Shown: positions 1 to 12,900 of the stretch, piece after piece
Position numbering within the stretch: the first letter of the stretch is position 1
Layout of the letters: each line of letters starts with the position of its first letter
Assembly (NCBI GenBank): GCA_013398175.1
Contig: VZRZ01008247.1
Coordinates: 220,545 to 284,544, forward strand
DNA length: 64,000 nucleotides
Source: Climacteris rufus
Lineage: Eukaryota; Chordata; Aves; Passeriformes; Climacteridae
Direction of reading: 5' to 3'
The notes under the pieces: model-generated
Seen by the model: the letters and a program-made list of their open reading frames with translations, nothing else
What the model was told of the DNA's origin: nothing
Databases searched by the model: none
Translations under genes and position numbers: made by a program

Positions 1-1104
1 CCTTCCTCAGGACAATTCATAGAACAAATGAAGCAATATGTTTTTCCCTATCAGTCCTGCTCTTAGGAGTTTCAAAGGAACCAAAAGATATTTCACACAT
101 TTTTAAGTGCATATTATTGCCTTAATGTGTTTCTCTAGATGTCAAGAATATTCAGAATAATCACATGCAATATATACTCAATTCCACGTCACCTGTTTTG
201 TAATAAATCTACACATATCCCCTATCAGAGCAAAACACTTATTTTAAAACTCGTGGTAACTTGTTGCAGCAGAAACCAGTGATAGAAGTGAGCGGTTTAT
301 GGTGGTATATATTGCACCAGGGCTTCCAACACATGCACTTCTCAGATGTAGTCTGCAGGTCAAGCAGATTGCACATCAAGGACTTTTACAATTTCACACT
401 GAGACTTCTACATTTCCATTTCAAAGGCTGGTAGAGACCCTATTTGTTCTTGATGTAGAATTCCTTCTTGGAATCAAATGGTATTGAGGGCAGGGAACAA
501 AAGTTGAATAAGTAATGAAGAGCTATTTAAGTGCCATGGAAAAGCAAAAAAAAAAAATGTGCAAGTGCATCAATCTCACTAGATTTTACATGAATTCATA
601 AAAGGATATGTGTTTTATACAGAGATTTTCCTTCTGTTTTAGCATTTAACTTGCAGGTCAAAGTGCATGTTTACCTGTCCTGTACCTAAGATTAGCCCTC
701 ATTTTCTGGCTCACTTGCCTAATCAGCATGATATTCCTTTATCAGTAAACATTTTCAGTAGTATCACCTACAGTTATCAGCTTAACTGGCTCCATACCCA
801 TGACTGCTTTCCAGGTTTAAGAAAAAGAATTTACTCAGAGGAGTATCAATAGTGAATAAATAAGTTAATCCAAAATGCAGTAGTCACTCAATTTCCATAA
901 ACCAGTGTGCAGTGGGTGGCAAAAATAGTTCTCAGGCTCATGTAGATTTATCCACTTATGCTGTGGCCATCTGAAATTGTCAGAAATAAGTATACTTTAA
1001 CACTATGTTATAAATACTTTACCCCTCCTTAGGGCTATTTTTGAAAAATATCTTAAGTAAGTACTTTTCAATTATTTCTCAGGTTAATGAACTTTTTAGT
1101 TCTT
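1..1104. other. AT-rich non-coding sequence, nothing recognised
   Basis: No splice-bounded coding exon, known repeat or RNA gene could be recognised. Open frames here are about 60 codons and have no family character. Confidence 0.5.
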
Positions 1105-1272
1105 TTTCATATAATCATAGAATGGTTTGGGTTGGAAGGGGCCATAAAGGTCATTTATTTCCAATCTCATAGAATAATTTTGGTTGGAAGAGACCTTTAA
1201 GATTATCGAGTACAACCATAAATCCACCACTGGCAAGTCCACTGCTAAACCATAGCCCTAAGTGCCATATTT
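1105..1272 (-). repeat. CR1 LINE 3'-end fragments, two abutting
   Basis: Read on the minus strand this is the 3' end of chicken-repeat-1 (CR1). On the plus strand the tell-tale words are ATCATAGAATGGTTTGGGTT followed by GGAAGGGGCC near 1113-1143. A second related start, CATAGAATAATTTTGGTTGG, begins near 1168 and runs on to the 'accactaaaccatag..ctaagtgcca'-like stretch by 1268. The first copy stops after about 55 bp and the second, of another subfamily, starts directly beside it. This suggests one CR1 end inserted into or next to another. Both are heavily 5'-truncated and non-coding. Confidence 0.8.
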
Positions 1273-4078
1273 TTGCAAAATAATGCAGCTTTTTCAACAG
1301 GAATAAAGAATACATTGGCTTTCCTTCAGTAGTCCTCTGTCTTTCTACTCAAAGCAGTGGCTTTGAAAGCTAAAGGTACTGTTTCGAACAGTCTCAACAG
1401 AGCTTGCAAGCAAGTATACCACTTTGGGGGGAAGTGTTCTAAATAATTAGCAAAAAATCTCAGGAGCAGGAGAAGCAGAATCAGGAGCAGTCTCATCCAG
1501 GAAGAACAGGATGATGTGAGGAGCCCCACATGGCAGCCCATCCTGGGCTGCTTCAGAAAATATGGGACAAAACAGGGCCTCTGCAGGGAGGGAGGTTGGA
1601 GCACCTCTGGTATTTGGGGGTTTCTGGCCAGGGCGAGGGTGGGAAAAGGCTTCAGGCAGCACAGTGGGGAGTGGCTGTGGGCATGCTGAGCACCACAGGT
1701 GCTTCCTGAGTTTGCAGGAATTCATGCTTTTTCAGATCTTGCTAATCACTGAAGAAAGGCTGCTGGGCCAGAAAATAGCACCTCTGTGCCTCAGTTCTCC
1801 ATGTCTCCATATCTCCACCTAAATTCTGTATTCATTATTCAGTCTCATCCTCAATGCTGACACTAAATCGCCCTTAAAATACAATTATATAAGGACATTT
1901 TTTTTTTCCATAGGAAAAAATATGACATCTTACTAATTTTGTCTATCAATTTTCACTGAGATTTTAGACAGAATAATCTGCAAGATATAACCTTGATTGT
2001 GAAAATACTGATTTAATTCTTACATTCTTTCTTCTGAAAATATTCTGTATACATATGGAAAAGTCTGAGATTATTAGTATCCATTTGGGGTTTTATTGGG
2101 ATCAAGTTAACAAGAACTATGCTTATGGATAATATGCCAGTGTCAGTTTTTAGGGCATATTACTGAGAGTTGTTTATTTTGAATGCAGCCTCAGAAAGCT
2201 GGGTTTTACTATTCAACTTCGACATGTAAACAATAATCTTCAGTTTAATGTTCAGTACACTACAACTAATTTTTCTCACATTATTGAACTGCTTTTATTC
2301 TGTATTCTTTTAGTATGCTTTTGACATAATATACTTTGTATTAAAATTTAAGAGCTGAAAACTATTGTTATCTATTATGTAGTATTTTCCCTTATGTACC
2401 TATGTTCATGTTTGCTGAACAGTGCTGGCAATAACTAATGAGCAGTTCCCAGCCTAAATTAAGGAGTCAGGGATTTTTATATTCTTCATGCATCGTTTGT
2501 ACATGTCGTTAAATTACTGATACACTGTGTAACTCGACTACTTTTTTTTTCAGCTGAGTTAATCTAAAATTTTCTGAGAAATTAAATTAATGAATGTACA
2601 GACATTTAAATTCAAAGCAGATTTCTGGACTTGATGTTCTTTACTGCCTAAGAAAATGACTCATGGATTATACTGGAAGATCCCCTTCTGGGAAAATCTT
2701 ATAACAGAAACTGCTAATTCCAGTAGATTAATTTTCCAGTTGTTTTCCCAAAGCTGTTCTTATGGGAAACCCTTAATTAGTAGTATATTTTAAATCAATT
2801 TGTGTTTTTTACCAGCAGTCAACCTTATTAATAATTTTTACTTGCTTTTATGTAGAATTTCTTGACATTTCATTCTTTGCAGACCCTTTCATGTCTACAA
2901 CACCATTAAGCCTGCAGACTGTTGAAAGAAAGAAGCAATTATGCTCCTCAGTGATTCTGGCCAACATACATGCAGCTGTAAAACGAATGGCAACAGAGTG
3001 GTGTAGGGGAAATTAGTGTGAAACCTTGAAAGGTTCATGTCCTCAAACACCCCTGTGGTGCTATCAAGAAGCCCAATGAGTGCAACTCTGCCTTTCAGCT
3101 AGGAACATCTCACTGCCTGTTTTTAAAAGATCTTTTAAAATAGTGTATTTCAGGCCCATTCTCTTAGATGACATTAAGTTTCTCTTTTCTACAGGCAAAA
3201 AAGAATTCCTCGAAGTGAGAGAAAAGATAAACCTCTTTGTTTCCTTGTCAGTCACGTAGGGAGAAGACTTTAAAATGATCACCACAGGCTGTCTGCAGGT
3301 GAATGAACACAGTCACTCTGAAATGTGAATGAACCCACATGTCAACTTAAAATAATTGTATCTACAGGAAAAGACTGCCCAGAAGCATCCTCTAATCTCA
3401 TCAAGTATAAAAAATACCCTAAACAGTTACATTTATAATGTGATTAACAATTTTTATTCAAATGTATGACATAATAAGAGAGCCTATAAATAATTGATTC
3501 CAGTTTCTTTCTATGTAGGAAGTTATAGAAAAAAGGGACTTTTTTCTAAATATCATTGTGTAGACTGACAATAAACAAATGCTCATTTTGATGTGCTAGA
3601 TGAAAAGCCCTTCTAATTTAGATTTCAATGCTTATTTAAGTATTGAAGCATCTCAGTTTAATTCACTGTAACCAATGAAATTGCCTAGCTAAATGTAAAA
3701 ACATTGTTCTGTTAGTAAAACACAGTACCTCACATCAATAACTTTACTCAAATGCTGAGTGAATCTGGAATTATTTAAATAAGATCAAAAATCAAAATTA
3801 AATAAAACCTGAGGATATTATGAGAACAGGATTGAAAAGGCACAATTTATTGAGGGGAAAGGAGCTCACCCATTTCCTCTTTGCTCTTCTAAAAGTAGCC
3901 AAACTTTCTGTCCCTCAGTTCAGCTACATGTGGAAAACTTACCAATCTCTACTAAATTTCTAAGACGTCTACAGAAATGCAGTTGCTGTTTGTAAATCCT
4001 GGATAAAAAGGGTTAGAAATATGTCAAAACAGCTCACTCTAAATATCCACAGCAGAATGATTATTGCACAGCTTTTTC

Positions 4079-4096
4079 TGTTTGTTTGTTTGTTTG
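4079..4096. repeat. (TTTG)n microsatellite
   Basis: About four and a half uninterrupted TTTG units. Confidence 0.8.
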
Positions 4097-6053
4097 GTAA
4101 TACATAATTTTTTTCATTAATAAAGACACAAAAGTGTCTTCAACTGGGTAGTAATTTGGGGGAGTTACCTCCTCTTGTTTTCTTTCATTTATGTGAGTAT
4201 CTATTTTGTAGTTTGGTTGAACAGCCTTTATTTTTATTGCTGGATAATACTTCACATGTGCAGATTTATTTTCTTCAGTGAGGTTTCCCATAAGAGTAAG
4301 GAACAGACAATGTCAATACATATTCTGAAATTTTGTTTTATTTCATTGTTAATATATTCAGTCATTGACAGACCTCCTGAAGAAATGTAAAGACAGTTTT
4401 GTGAAAGACAATATTACTTTCACTCTAAGTTACTCTATGATTTGAAAACATGAAATGGCCATATTTATTTTAAAAATCTCCCATGCTTTGGAACTAAAGG
4501 ACTTTGAAGCCTCAGCACCACCAATACAGAGAGACAAAAGCTCACAAAATACTATAAGACCATCTCAGTGCAGGATTTTGGAATGTGAAATATAAAATAA
4601 AATAAACAAAAATATTACCTGGCATTGAAGAGCCAATATAATTCATGTTTATTTTCACTGTGTACAGAAGGTGGAGCCAAATTCATAAGGATCTGTGAAC
4701 TCATACGTCGTTCTTTGTTTGAGTACTTTTCTACTGTCTTTCTAGAGGGGCAACTAGTTCAGAGGACATGTTGATTGGAATCAATTACAATGTTGGGATA
4801 AATCCCTTTAAGACCAACTTTTCTGGTATTTAAGTTGTCTGTAATGAGGTTTAGAAGTTTCTTGGCACACCAGAAGAGCATCTGTATCTGCACACCAGAA
4901 GATCCTTCATGTATTACCCTTCTCCCATTCTGTCCAACAGTAAGGCAGGAGTGAATTCGTATTTCTAAATGTGGCATGGGAAAGTGAACAAGGTATCACC
5001 ATGAAGAAGCTGTGGTGAGACTTTAGTGGCATGAAGTGGCAAGCACCAAGCAACACAACGAACAGAAACGAAACAATCACCTCAATCTTTGAACATTGTA
5101 TTTTCCTTCTCTATGATCCTCATAAATTTTAAAAAGAAACACCCACTTAGTTGTTTACACTGCTAGCTGATATCCCAAAATTCAACTAGAGAACAAATCA
5201 GAATAATGTGGGGCTTAAAAGATGGACCATGACATTCAGAAATTTTGCTCCTAATTCTGGTTAAGCCATGAGCTGTATATGACTCAGAAGAGCTGCTGAT
5301 ATTCTCCATGACAAACTTCCCTACTTTGTAAAAGACATTACTATAACATAACTTCTTCTATGATAATATTTATAAAACACTCTGAGATTGTAGACAGATG
5401 ACTGTACAACAGTGCAATATATTTCCGGAGAATGGTGACTATTCTCTAGGGTGGGCTCTGATGCAATGGCATCTGTCATAAAGAACTTCCCACTTTCAAC
5501 TTAGTTGCTTCAGTCTTGATTTTTTTTTCCAGCAGACTCTCTTTTAAAAGAGCTTTTTTTTTTCTCTTACAGGCAGTAAGAGAATAATCTGTCTGATGCT
5601 GACTAAGCCTCCTTTTCCCCTGGGGAATATTTAGCTTTAAATTAAATTAATCTGAGAGACCAGTTTCAACAAGGAATGACAAGCGAGCTCACTGAGATAC
5701 AGTCTCGTGATTATCCTCCTTTTTATTATTACTATCCTTAAAATTATCAGAAAATATTCTTATTCTCTGTGTGCTGTGCCACCCAAGTGGGACCAGATAC
5801 CACCCTGAGGGATGACAATTGGCCTTAATTGTCTGTTTTGAGCAAGCAATGACCTTTGAAGCTCGGGGCAGGGAGGGGATACAGATGTGTTTTGCAGACT
5901 CAAGGGTGCTGGGTGCATCAGCCCTTACAGTGGGCTCCAGCCCAATCACCCCAGCTGAAAGAATGTGCAAGTGCTGTGGTCAGCTACTTCAAAACTGAGC
6001 CATAGTTCTATGTAATGTAAATTCCTTAAACAAGCAAAAAACACTGGGTCCTT

Positions 6054-6099
6054 AAAAAAAAAAAAAAAAAAGAAAAAGAAAGAAAGAAAGAAAGAAAGA
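6054..6099. repeat. Poly(A) run followed by (GAAA)n
   Basis: An uninterrupted run of 18 A passes into GAAAA and then about six GAAA units. It could be an expanded simple repeat or the eroded tail of a retroposed copy. The sequence just upstream is not recognisable as any gene, so the tail reading is not favoured. Confidence 0.75.
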
Positions 6100-9000
6100 G
6101 CATTAGTCTGCACATTTGTGTGCTTAGGTAATCATGAAATACCACATTATTGTTCCTTGGACATTCTGAAAAGCTTTACCTCCATAGGGCATGAAACAGG
6201 GCCACACATTATTCACAAGTCTGTCTTTAAAGCCAAATGTGTGAGAAGGATATCGGAGAAAACGTGCCGAAGCTTACGTGCCATACAGGGATGTGGGTGA
6301 CTGCACAGCTGCCTTGGAAACACCCAAGAAAATATGCACTGCCTCTGTGTATTAATCTCCATTTACTGTATATTCAGCTCATTTTACCTGGTCCATGGAT
6401 TCCTCTCTCAAATTGCACAGGATGAGGACCGTGCTGTGCATGGGAGCATTGGGAAGTGAATTTTGCAAACAAATTGAAAACAAGTGAAGGCACGTGATTC
6501 ATTTTAAGAGTTCCATAAACTACAGACATGCTTAACTGGAAGTAGACCATGAACCCCACTGGTATCCTTGGAGGATTTGGTAATGGTCAAAGGACTGGAT
6601 AGCCTTCCAAATAGAACATTCACTATGGCTTTCCTAGTGAATCAAGTTGCTCAAATATTTTTGAGGGAGTATTTGGTGGCAAGAAGAGGAAAAAGGTCTT
6701 TTCATAGAATGCTGCCGTTGTGTTCAGGTAATAAATAGAAAACAATGGAGCAAGTCTGTATTAATCATGAATATGTGTCGAAAGCTGGAAATACTAAATA
6801 ATCCAAATTATGGTTCCCTTTGATAAATCTGTGTAGAAAAGCAGAAGCAGTTCTGTGGGCTCTATTCCACTGATTCAACTGAGGATTCAGAAAAGAGTGC
6901 ACTGAAACACTGTGGACGTTACCCTGAGGTTCAGTCAGAGATGCACTTGGCACAGCCTGGGCTCCAGCACTGCATCTGGGTCACGGTGCAGCTGTGCCCT
7001 TACAGAGTGTGCTGTAGCCTGCCAAACCAAAGGCAAACAGGTTCTGGAGTCCTCACATTGCCATGCTGAAGGATTGCTTCACAAGACAGTGTTGTTTGCT
7101 CCAAAAGTCAAAATGTCAATGGATGACAACAGAGTTCGCAGAGAGCTCAAGGACCCAAATGTTCTTTTCTATCATGTGAAAAGAATCTGTCTTCTACAAT
7201 GCAAAGCGTCAGACCTAACTGTGATCTTCTTACCCTCCTCCTAGTCCAAAATTAAGAACAGATTTGCAAATATCCCATGCTTTCCTGTTGAGCACAGCTT
7301 CAGGTGAAGAGGGATTGTGTGTGAGGATGTTTGTTCAATCTGAAAAGCTTATTTCCATTGTGGGGCAATGAAGGTGAGACTTTCTGATAACCTTGTGAAA
7401 TGGTAGATCATTGTGTCACCTGAAGCTGAATATGTTCTGGTAACAGGCTGTGAAACATGATCATGAAGACATATTTCCAAACTCTAAGAGACATTTTCAT
7501 GTAATTCTTATCAGGACAAAAAATAATCCTTCCTAATCCTACCCAGTATGACAATGCAGAAGTATAAAACTTTTCCCCTTGCATGTCGATAAGGCCATGG
7601 TAAAACCAAGTCCTATGTTTAATATGGCTGCAAAACTGTTCTTCCCTTGTTAGTAATGTACAAATTTTAGTTTTCCAAAGTAGATTTTAAGATTGCTGGG
7701 CTTCCCAAAAATACTGTGTATTTATTTAAATGGAGAAATACTTCATCCTTCCTTCAAAACCACAATGTTTGAAAAATTGCAAAGCCTATACTGGAAGATA
7801 ATGGAAAAATGCAAGATCAGGCAAGCTGAACCCTGTGATCCTGTGATCTTGCCAGCTTTGTCAGGGAATGATAGCTTTGTATTCTTGCATGTTATAATTC
7901 AAGCATTTATTCCTGGCATAATTCTGCTTTCCTAAGGGGCAACATTTTTAGCACCAATATATATGACACCCCAAATGTCCTCAATGTCTCAGCATTGACA
8001 CACATATAGTCATGTTGGCAGAGTTTTATTCTTTGCTCCAGAATAAGCAGTGTTTTACAGACATTAGCAGGAGCACTGTGTGTTCTCTGATCACTGTCTA
8101 CACCACAGTCGTGAAGACAGCAAAATGCTATGGTTTGTATATCACAATTTTTCCATTCTCAAGAAGAAGGGCCCACAGCCTGTGCCCACAGCACAAAGCT
8201 CCACTTCTCCTTTAATGTGATGAGAAAAGGCAGCCTGAAAACAAGCTTCAGAAAGCATGAAGCTTCTTTCTGCCATATGGCTTGGGCAACTGTAAAAACA
8301 ACAGCAACAAAATGTCCAAACTAACAGCCACTGTCAAAGTAAAGAAGGCAAACTGAGCAAACTAGTTGTCTCTGTCTGCAGCTGGAGGAAGGGGAATGGA
8401 AGGTGTGCATTTTAGTGTACTAGCTCTTTTTCTCATACAGGAGGCAGTGTGGACTGCTACTAAGGGCTCCAGAGAAAGAACCAGGAGGGGTGTGTTCATT
8501 TCCCAGCTTCGAAGCTCCTCGATGAGTCTCTTTCTACAAAGATCTTGTCTTACTTCTCTTCTCTGAAGAGTTCTGGGTGAAAAGCAGTAGGGAAGATCTG
8601 TGAAAAAATATGCAGTGACATCGAGGTTGTGTTGTAAAGTGTAACTTCCATTATTTCAAAAAGAAACTGTAAAGAGGACCTTTGCCTAGGAATCTCTCCA
8701 TGACCATTACTGGACTTCTCTTCAAAGAGAAAAAAATGCTTATCCATGCTACTGAGCCCTGAAATAGCTCTTAAGAATAACAGAAGTTGAAACCCAAATG
8801 AGTCCAATACAACCCAAAACTTCATGGAGAACTATCTGACCATGAACGCTTCTAGAGAAGCTCTTAAATAGTCCCACAGTGCACCTATGACATGAACAAG
8901 TACAAGACCAATTCTTAATGATGTTTGAACTCCATGTGTGAGGAGCTTAACACAGCGAAATAAATTAATCTCTGTTCTATAGACGAGGCATTTTTCAAGG

Positions 9001-9479
9001 AGTGTTTAACCAGGGTCTGGGCAGGAGCAAAGCCAAACTAATTTCATTCCAATTGCATAGATCAGTTTTGAAGCGTGATTTTATTCTGTAGACTGTGTTC
9101 AAAAATTATCAGGAACATTTCTTCTCACTATTGAAGTCTGATTCTCTGTACTATGCTTTATTTTCTGAAGTTTCCTGGAAAGAGTTTCCTGGAACGTGAG
9201 ATCATTTCTTCATTTCTCCCATGAGAGAGACACACGCACACATGAACACACAAATAATAGTAAAAAAATATGTGATGTGTATCTCCTGTGGAAACAAACA
9301 CACTTCTCCTGGTGTGTACTTTCAAGGTCTGCACGTAGAGGAAATTGACCAAGGCTGTATTCAGAACAAAAAGTAGAGAGGGCTTGAGAGGACTTTCTCT
9401 CCTGAATGGTGGTGAGGAGGGAATGGAGACAGCTACTGCATCCAGAAGGTCCACACTGGTTACCCATTAATCCCTTTCC

Positions 9480-9852
9480 ATGCACTTTCCCCCTTCCCTG
9501 CAGTGAAACTCCTCAAGCACATCAGAGAGCCGAGTTGTCTCGTGTGTCTCAGGCGAGCCCAGATCTGGACACAGTGCCACCCAGGTGCCCCAGTGACCAG
9601 GGGGTGCGGGGCGGCTGCTGGCTGACCTTGCATTTGTTTTGTTACGCCTTTCGGCGGGCTGCTTTCTGCGGTGTTCTCCTCCTCCCCCAGCTCCACGCTC
9701 TCCGCCTGCAGAGCGCCCCTCCTCCCGGGCTGCCTCCCCTCCCTCTCCCCTCCTCTCTCACAGTCAGAGGCTTGAAAACTTGTTAAAAGCTCTCCCAGTG
9801 TTCCAAGTTAGAAAAAAACTTTTACGAGGTATCAGCACTTTTCTTTCATTAG
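9480..9852 (+). promoter_or_regulatory. GJA1: GJA1 proximal promoter
   Basis: This is the GC- and pyrimidine-richest stretch of the upstream region. It has clustered CpG around 9600-9740 and repeated CCTCCC/CCCTCC words at about 9715-9760 that suit Sp1/KLF factors. The stretch from about 9775 to 9852, including 'ctcccagtgttccaagtta' and 'acgaggtatcagcac', looks to me nearly identical to the mammalian GJA1 core promoter, recalled from memory and not aligned. No canonical TATA box sits at the expected spacing. It lies immediately upstream of the conserved non-coding exon. Confidence 0.7.
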
Positions 9853-9997
9853 TGGGGAAGGAAGGATGAAAAATACAAAACAGCAGTAGACTTTTAAAGT
9901 TTAAATAGACAGGTCTGAGTGCCTGAACGTACTCTTCCATTTTAGTTTAACCCTCCAAAGAAGTAGTCTGATCCAGTTGCACTGCTGATCAGCAAGG
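9853..9997 (+). other. GJA1: GJA1 exon 1 (non-coding 5' UTR)
   Basis: The stretch around 9885-9930, with 'tttaaatagacaggtctgag', matches the human GJA1 5' leader as I remember it. Human GJA1 likewise has a single non-coding first exon. The exon ends at 9997 with AGCAAGG and a consensus donor GTAAGT (9998-10003). The 5' end is inferred from the human leader and is approximate; the cap site cannot be read from sequence. Spliced to 15995, it leaves only 16 nt of exon 2 leader before the start codon. This leader is reported in mammals to contain an internal ribosome entry site; whether that holds here is inference. Confidence 0.75.
9866..9889 (+). other. Short upstream ORF in GJA1 leader
   Basis: ATG at 9866 opens a seven-codon frame ended by TAG at 9887-9889, about 120 nt before the spliced GJA1 start region. 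A at -3 gives a fair Kozak context. The human leader as I recall it has GTG-type sequence here, not ATG, so this uORF may be lineage-specific. It matters only if the transcript starts upstream of 9866. Confidence 0.4.
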
Positions 9998-12900
9998 GTA
10001 AGTTGAAAGTTTTCCTTTTTCATCATTTTGTGTAACACTTTCTTTTTTTTTCTGAAAACACTTCTCTTCTCTTTTTTCTATTTTTTTTCTTCCCCCCCAC
10101 CCTAAGAATTCTGTGTTATTGCGCTGATGGTTGAAGTTGTTTAAAAACACATATCTCCAAACAGCGTAGATTCTCTTAAAATGTTAAGTTCCAGCTTGTT
10201 GGAATTTTGTGCTTTCTTTTGTCATTTTCTATACATGTTTAGAAGTGCTACACTTCTACAACTTGTTAACCTTGTTAAGGAGGAACTCGGGCGAAGTTGT
10301 GAGTGCCGGGGCTCAGTTGCTAGTGTGTTTGAGTGCGATCGCTCCCCTCCACTCTACTGGTCTAAATAAGTTCTTTTAAAGAAAAAAAATCGAGGTACTT
10401 TTCTCTGTTGTACCAAAATTGCATCAGAAGTTAGTAACAGGGAGACCTTGCCCTGAGCCCCATGCCTTCCCCACACATTTTGCTTTCATATGGAAATCCT
10501 GATTGATGCCTGATAGCTTGAGCAGAGCAAGGCTCTTAATTAGATGCCTTGTTAAATGCTGCAGCTACTGAAGTAGTGACTTTCACGTGGTCTTCCTGAT
10601 AAGTTTTTCCTCCCTTTTCTTTTAAAATAGATGTGATATTATCCAGACGATTTTTAACCTGGTTTGTATATAGTTACTCTGTTTTAGCAACCTCAGTGAG
10701 GGATTTTAGAAAAGGAATGTGGGATATCATGATATGCCTTACCACGTTGGCAACGTCTGTGAAAGTCTTGGGTAGATATAAATGAAAATTGTCTAGGAAG
10801 CACTGTGCAGGAATATCCACAATAGGTGTCATAATCCCTATACAACACGGTCCCTATATATTTCCTTGAAGATTTAATTGCCAAAAAAGTGGAGAGGGAA
10901 AAATATTTGAGCAGCATCTCTTGGAGACCTAAAAACCTTTTCATGTTCTGAGACTTGGAGTGATTCCTTGCAGCAGTTGTTGCCTGCTGCTCGCTAGTAG
11001 TTAAAAAGCAACATGAGGAAGCAGAAAAAAGAGCCTTCAGCTGAAAGACAGATGAAGCACAGAGTCTATCTTATCGAGTGACACATGAACAAGAATATTG
11101 TGTCCTTATATGTGTCCTCCTCATATTTTGCCTTGAGATAACCAGCGAGCCTTATGAAGCGGCATATTTCATCTGAGGATTTTCTTTTCATATTTCTATG
11201 TGATACTTATGACAAAAACCCCTGGTAATGAGGACAAAAGTGGGATATTGGACACCTTTTGCCTGACATCCCTCTGGGTGTGTGTGTGCGCGTAGGGAGT
11301 GAGTTAAAGGACTTGCGTGAAGCTTTCATCCTGCCATTTTTAACATCTGGACAGCACACTACGCTGCAGAATTTAAGCCTCTAGTCTTTGGGATGTTTAC
11401 TGAAGTGTTTCCTTCAGAACTTTCAAAGCCAAACACTGGCACTGATCGTTGATACCTAACAAGCATATGAATGGGAGAAAGGCGAGCAGCAGGCTGGGTT
11501 CAGGAGAGAAGGATGGACACAAGGGATTTGATTTGCAACATAAAGCTGAATGCTTATACACACAGGAGCGCAGAGAGATTCAACACTGTAAAGTTAGCTC
11601 TCATATTATGCAAGGCTAAAAGATTAATTTTATTTGTCTCTGCAATGAACCAAGGCCAGGGATTCCTGTGGGTATGGGGAAGGTTAGAGGACATTGAGCA
11701 ATTCATCTGTTTCATTAGATGTGTTCCTCTCTTTCCCCCAGTCTCTGGTATCTCCTCCCTATGTTACTCACTGAATTTGTCTCACATGGAGGCACCTGGG
11801 CTGTTGTTTGTGCCATTTATGTATTTAGACATCCACATTTCAAGAATCTCACGCAGGAACATCAGAGCTCAAGGCCCCCTCAGGGAATTCAGCGTTCCTT
11901 CCCTTAATTCCAAAGCGAGTCAAGAGAGGGATGAATGTGGGCATTAACACAGAGGGCAGACCTGACTTGTACAACTAGGGAATATGTAAGAATGTGCTTA
12001 CAGTTGCTTTTGCAAATATGCTTTAGAATTAAATTAGGTGGGGAGGCTACTACATGGGAGAGGCAGAGCCTATGTGGTATATTAGGTAGTGACTGACCAC
12101 CAGCAATAGTGGCAGACAGGAAAAAACCACAGTGGTGGCACTTTAAATTCTAGTTACTGCAACCATTTTGTGCGTTACCTTTGTCTACTGGATGAAATGA
12201 ACTGGAGCTCATTTGCAGACCTACATATGAACTACACCTTCCCAAGGGAATGCCTGGAAGACATTTGCTTATTTTTGTAAGATTTCAGAAAACTAGCCTT
12301 CCCTATTCCAACAGGTCCAAACCCAACGAGTTGTACGTCTCAGCTGCTTTCTTTGCAATGCATTTTACTTTTGAGAAATGCTCAAGCTGATTTATGTTCA
12401 GGGTCCCGAACCTTCTCTTTTGTTATCTACGTGTGTGTGAGCACAAATAAAAAGATAGAAAAGGTTGGAAAACCAGAACTTTGGCCTGTATCCCAATTAT
12501 TTCAGCTGCGTGATCCTATTTTAGAACCCACTCTAACCCTTACTGCTCTTCCATCTACTAGCATGTGACCTTCTAACACTGTAGTCAGACCTGGGCACAT
12601 TACCACAGCACTGAATTTGCATTATTCTTCTTGGAAAATATGAACCAGATGACATGATGAATGCCGTCCATAAAAAGTAGTTCTAGAATTTCTTAATTGT
12701 GGCTTACAAATCAGATGTCTTATATATGTGGTCATCCTAAGCCTGTGCAGATGAATGATGCCAGATCTCCTGCTGCTCTATGGATTTTTTTTTTCCTATC
12801 TTTACCCACACACTGTAGGACCTGGGATAAATCCATCTTTTAACAACTATGTGTTAATGCTAGGCCAGCTTTAGTCTACCTCAGAGAAGATTATGATCCT

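Larger units (their letters stand above)
1273..9479. other. Intergenic sequence upstream of GJA1
   Basis: About 8.2 kb with no recognised gene. It contains a TTTG tetranucleotide run (4079-4096) and an A-run followed by GAAA repeats (6054-6099). A somewhat GC-richer patch lies at about 1500-1700. Small open frames on either strand (for example minus 4759-4977) have no family character. Distal regulatory elements of GJA1 may lie here, but none can be assigned by eye. Confidence 0.5.

Noticed and set aside
4759..4977. 72-codon minus-strand frame with an acceptor-like site upstream
   Set aside because: Looked exon-like, but no partner exons, no close poly(A) signal and no family; weaker than the three candidates listed.
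9406..9786. 126-codon frame in the GJA1 promoter
   Set aside because: Its proline/leucine-rich translation comes from the GC- and pyrimidine-rich promoter sequence; it ends before exon 1.
11471..11947. 158-codon plus-strand frame inside intron 1
   Set aside because: Longest intronic frame, but no family resemblance or recognisable splice borders; likely chance.
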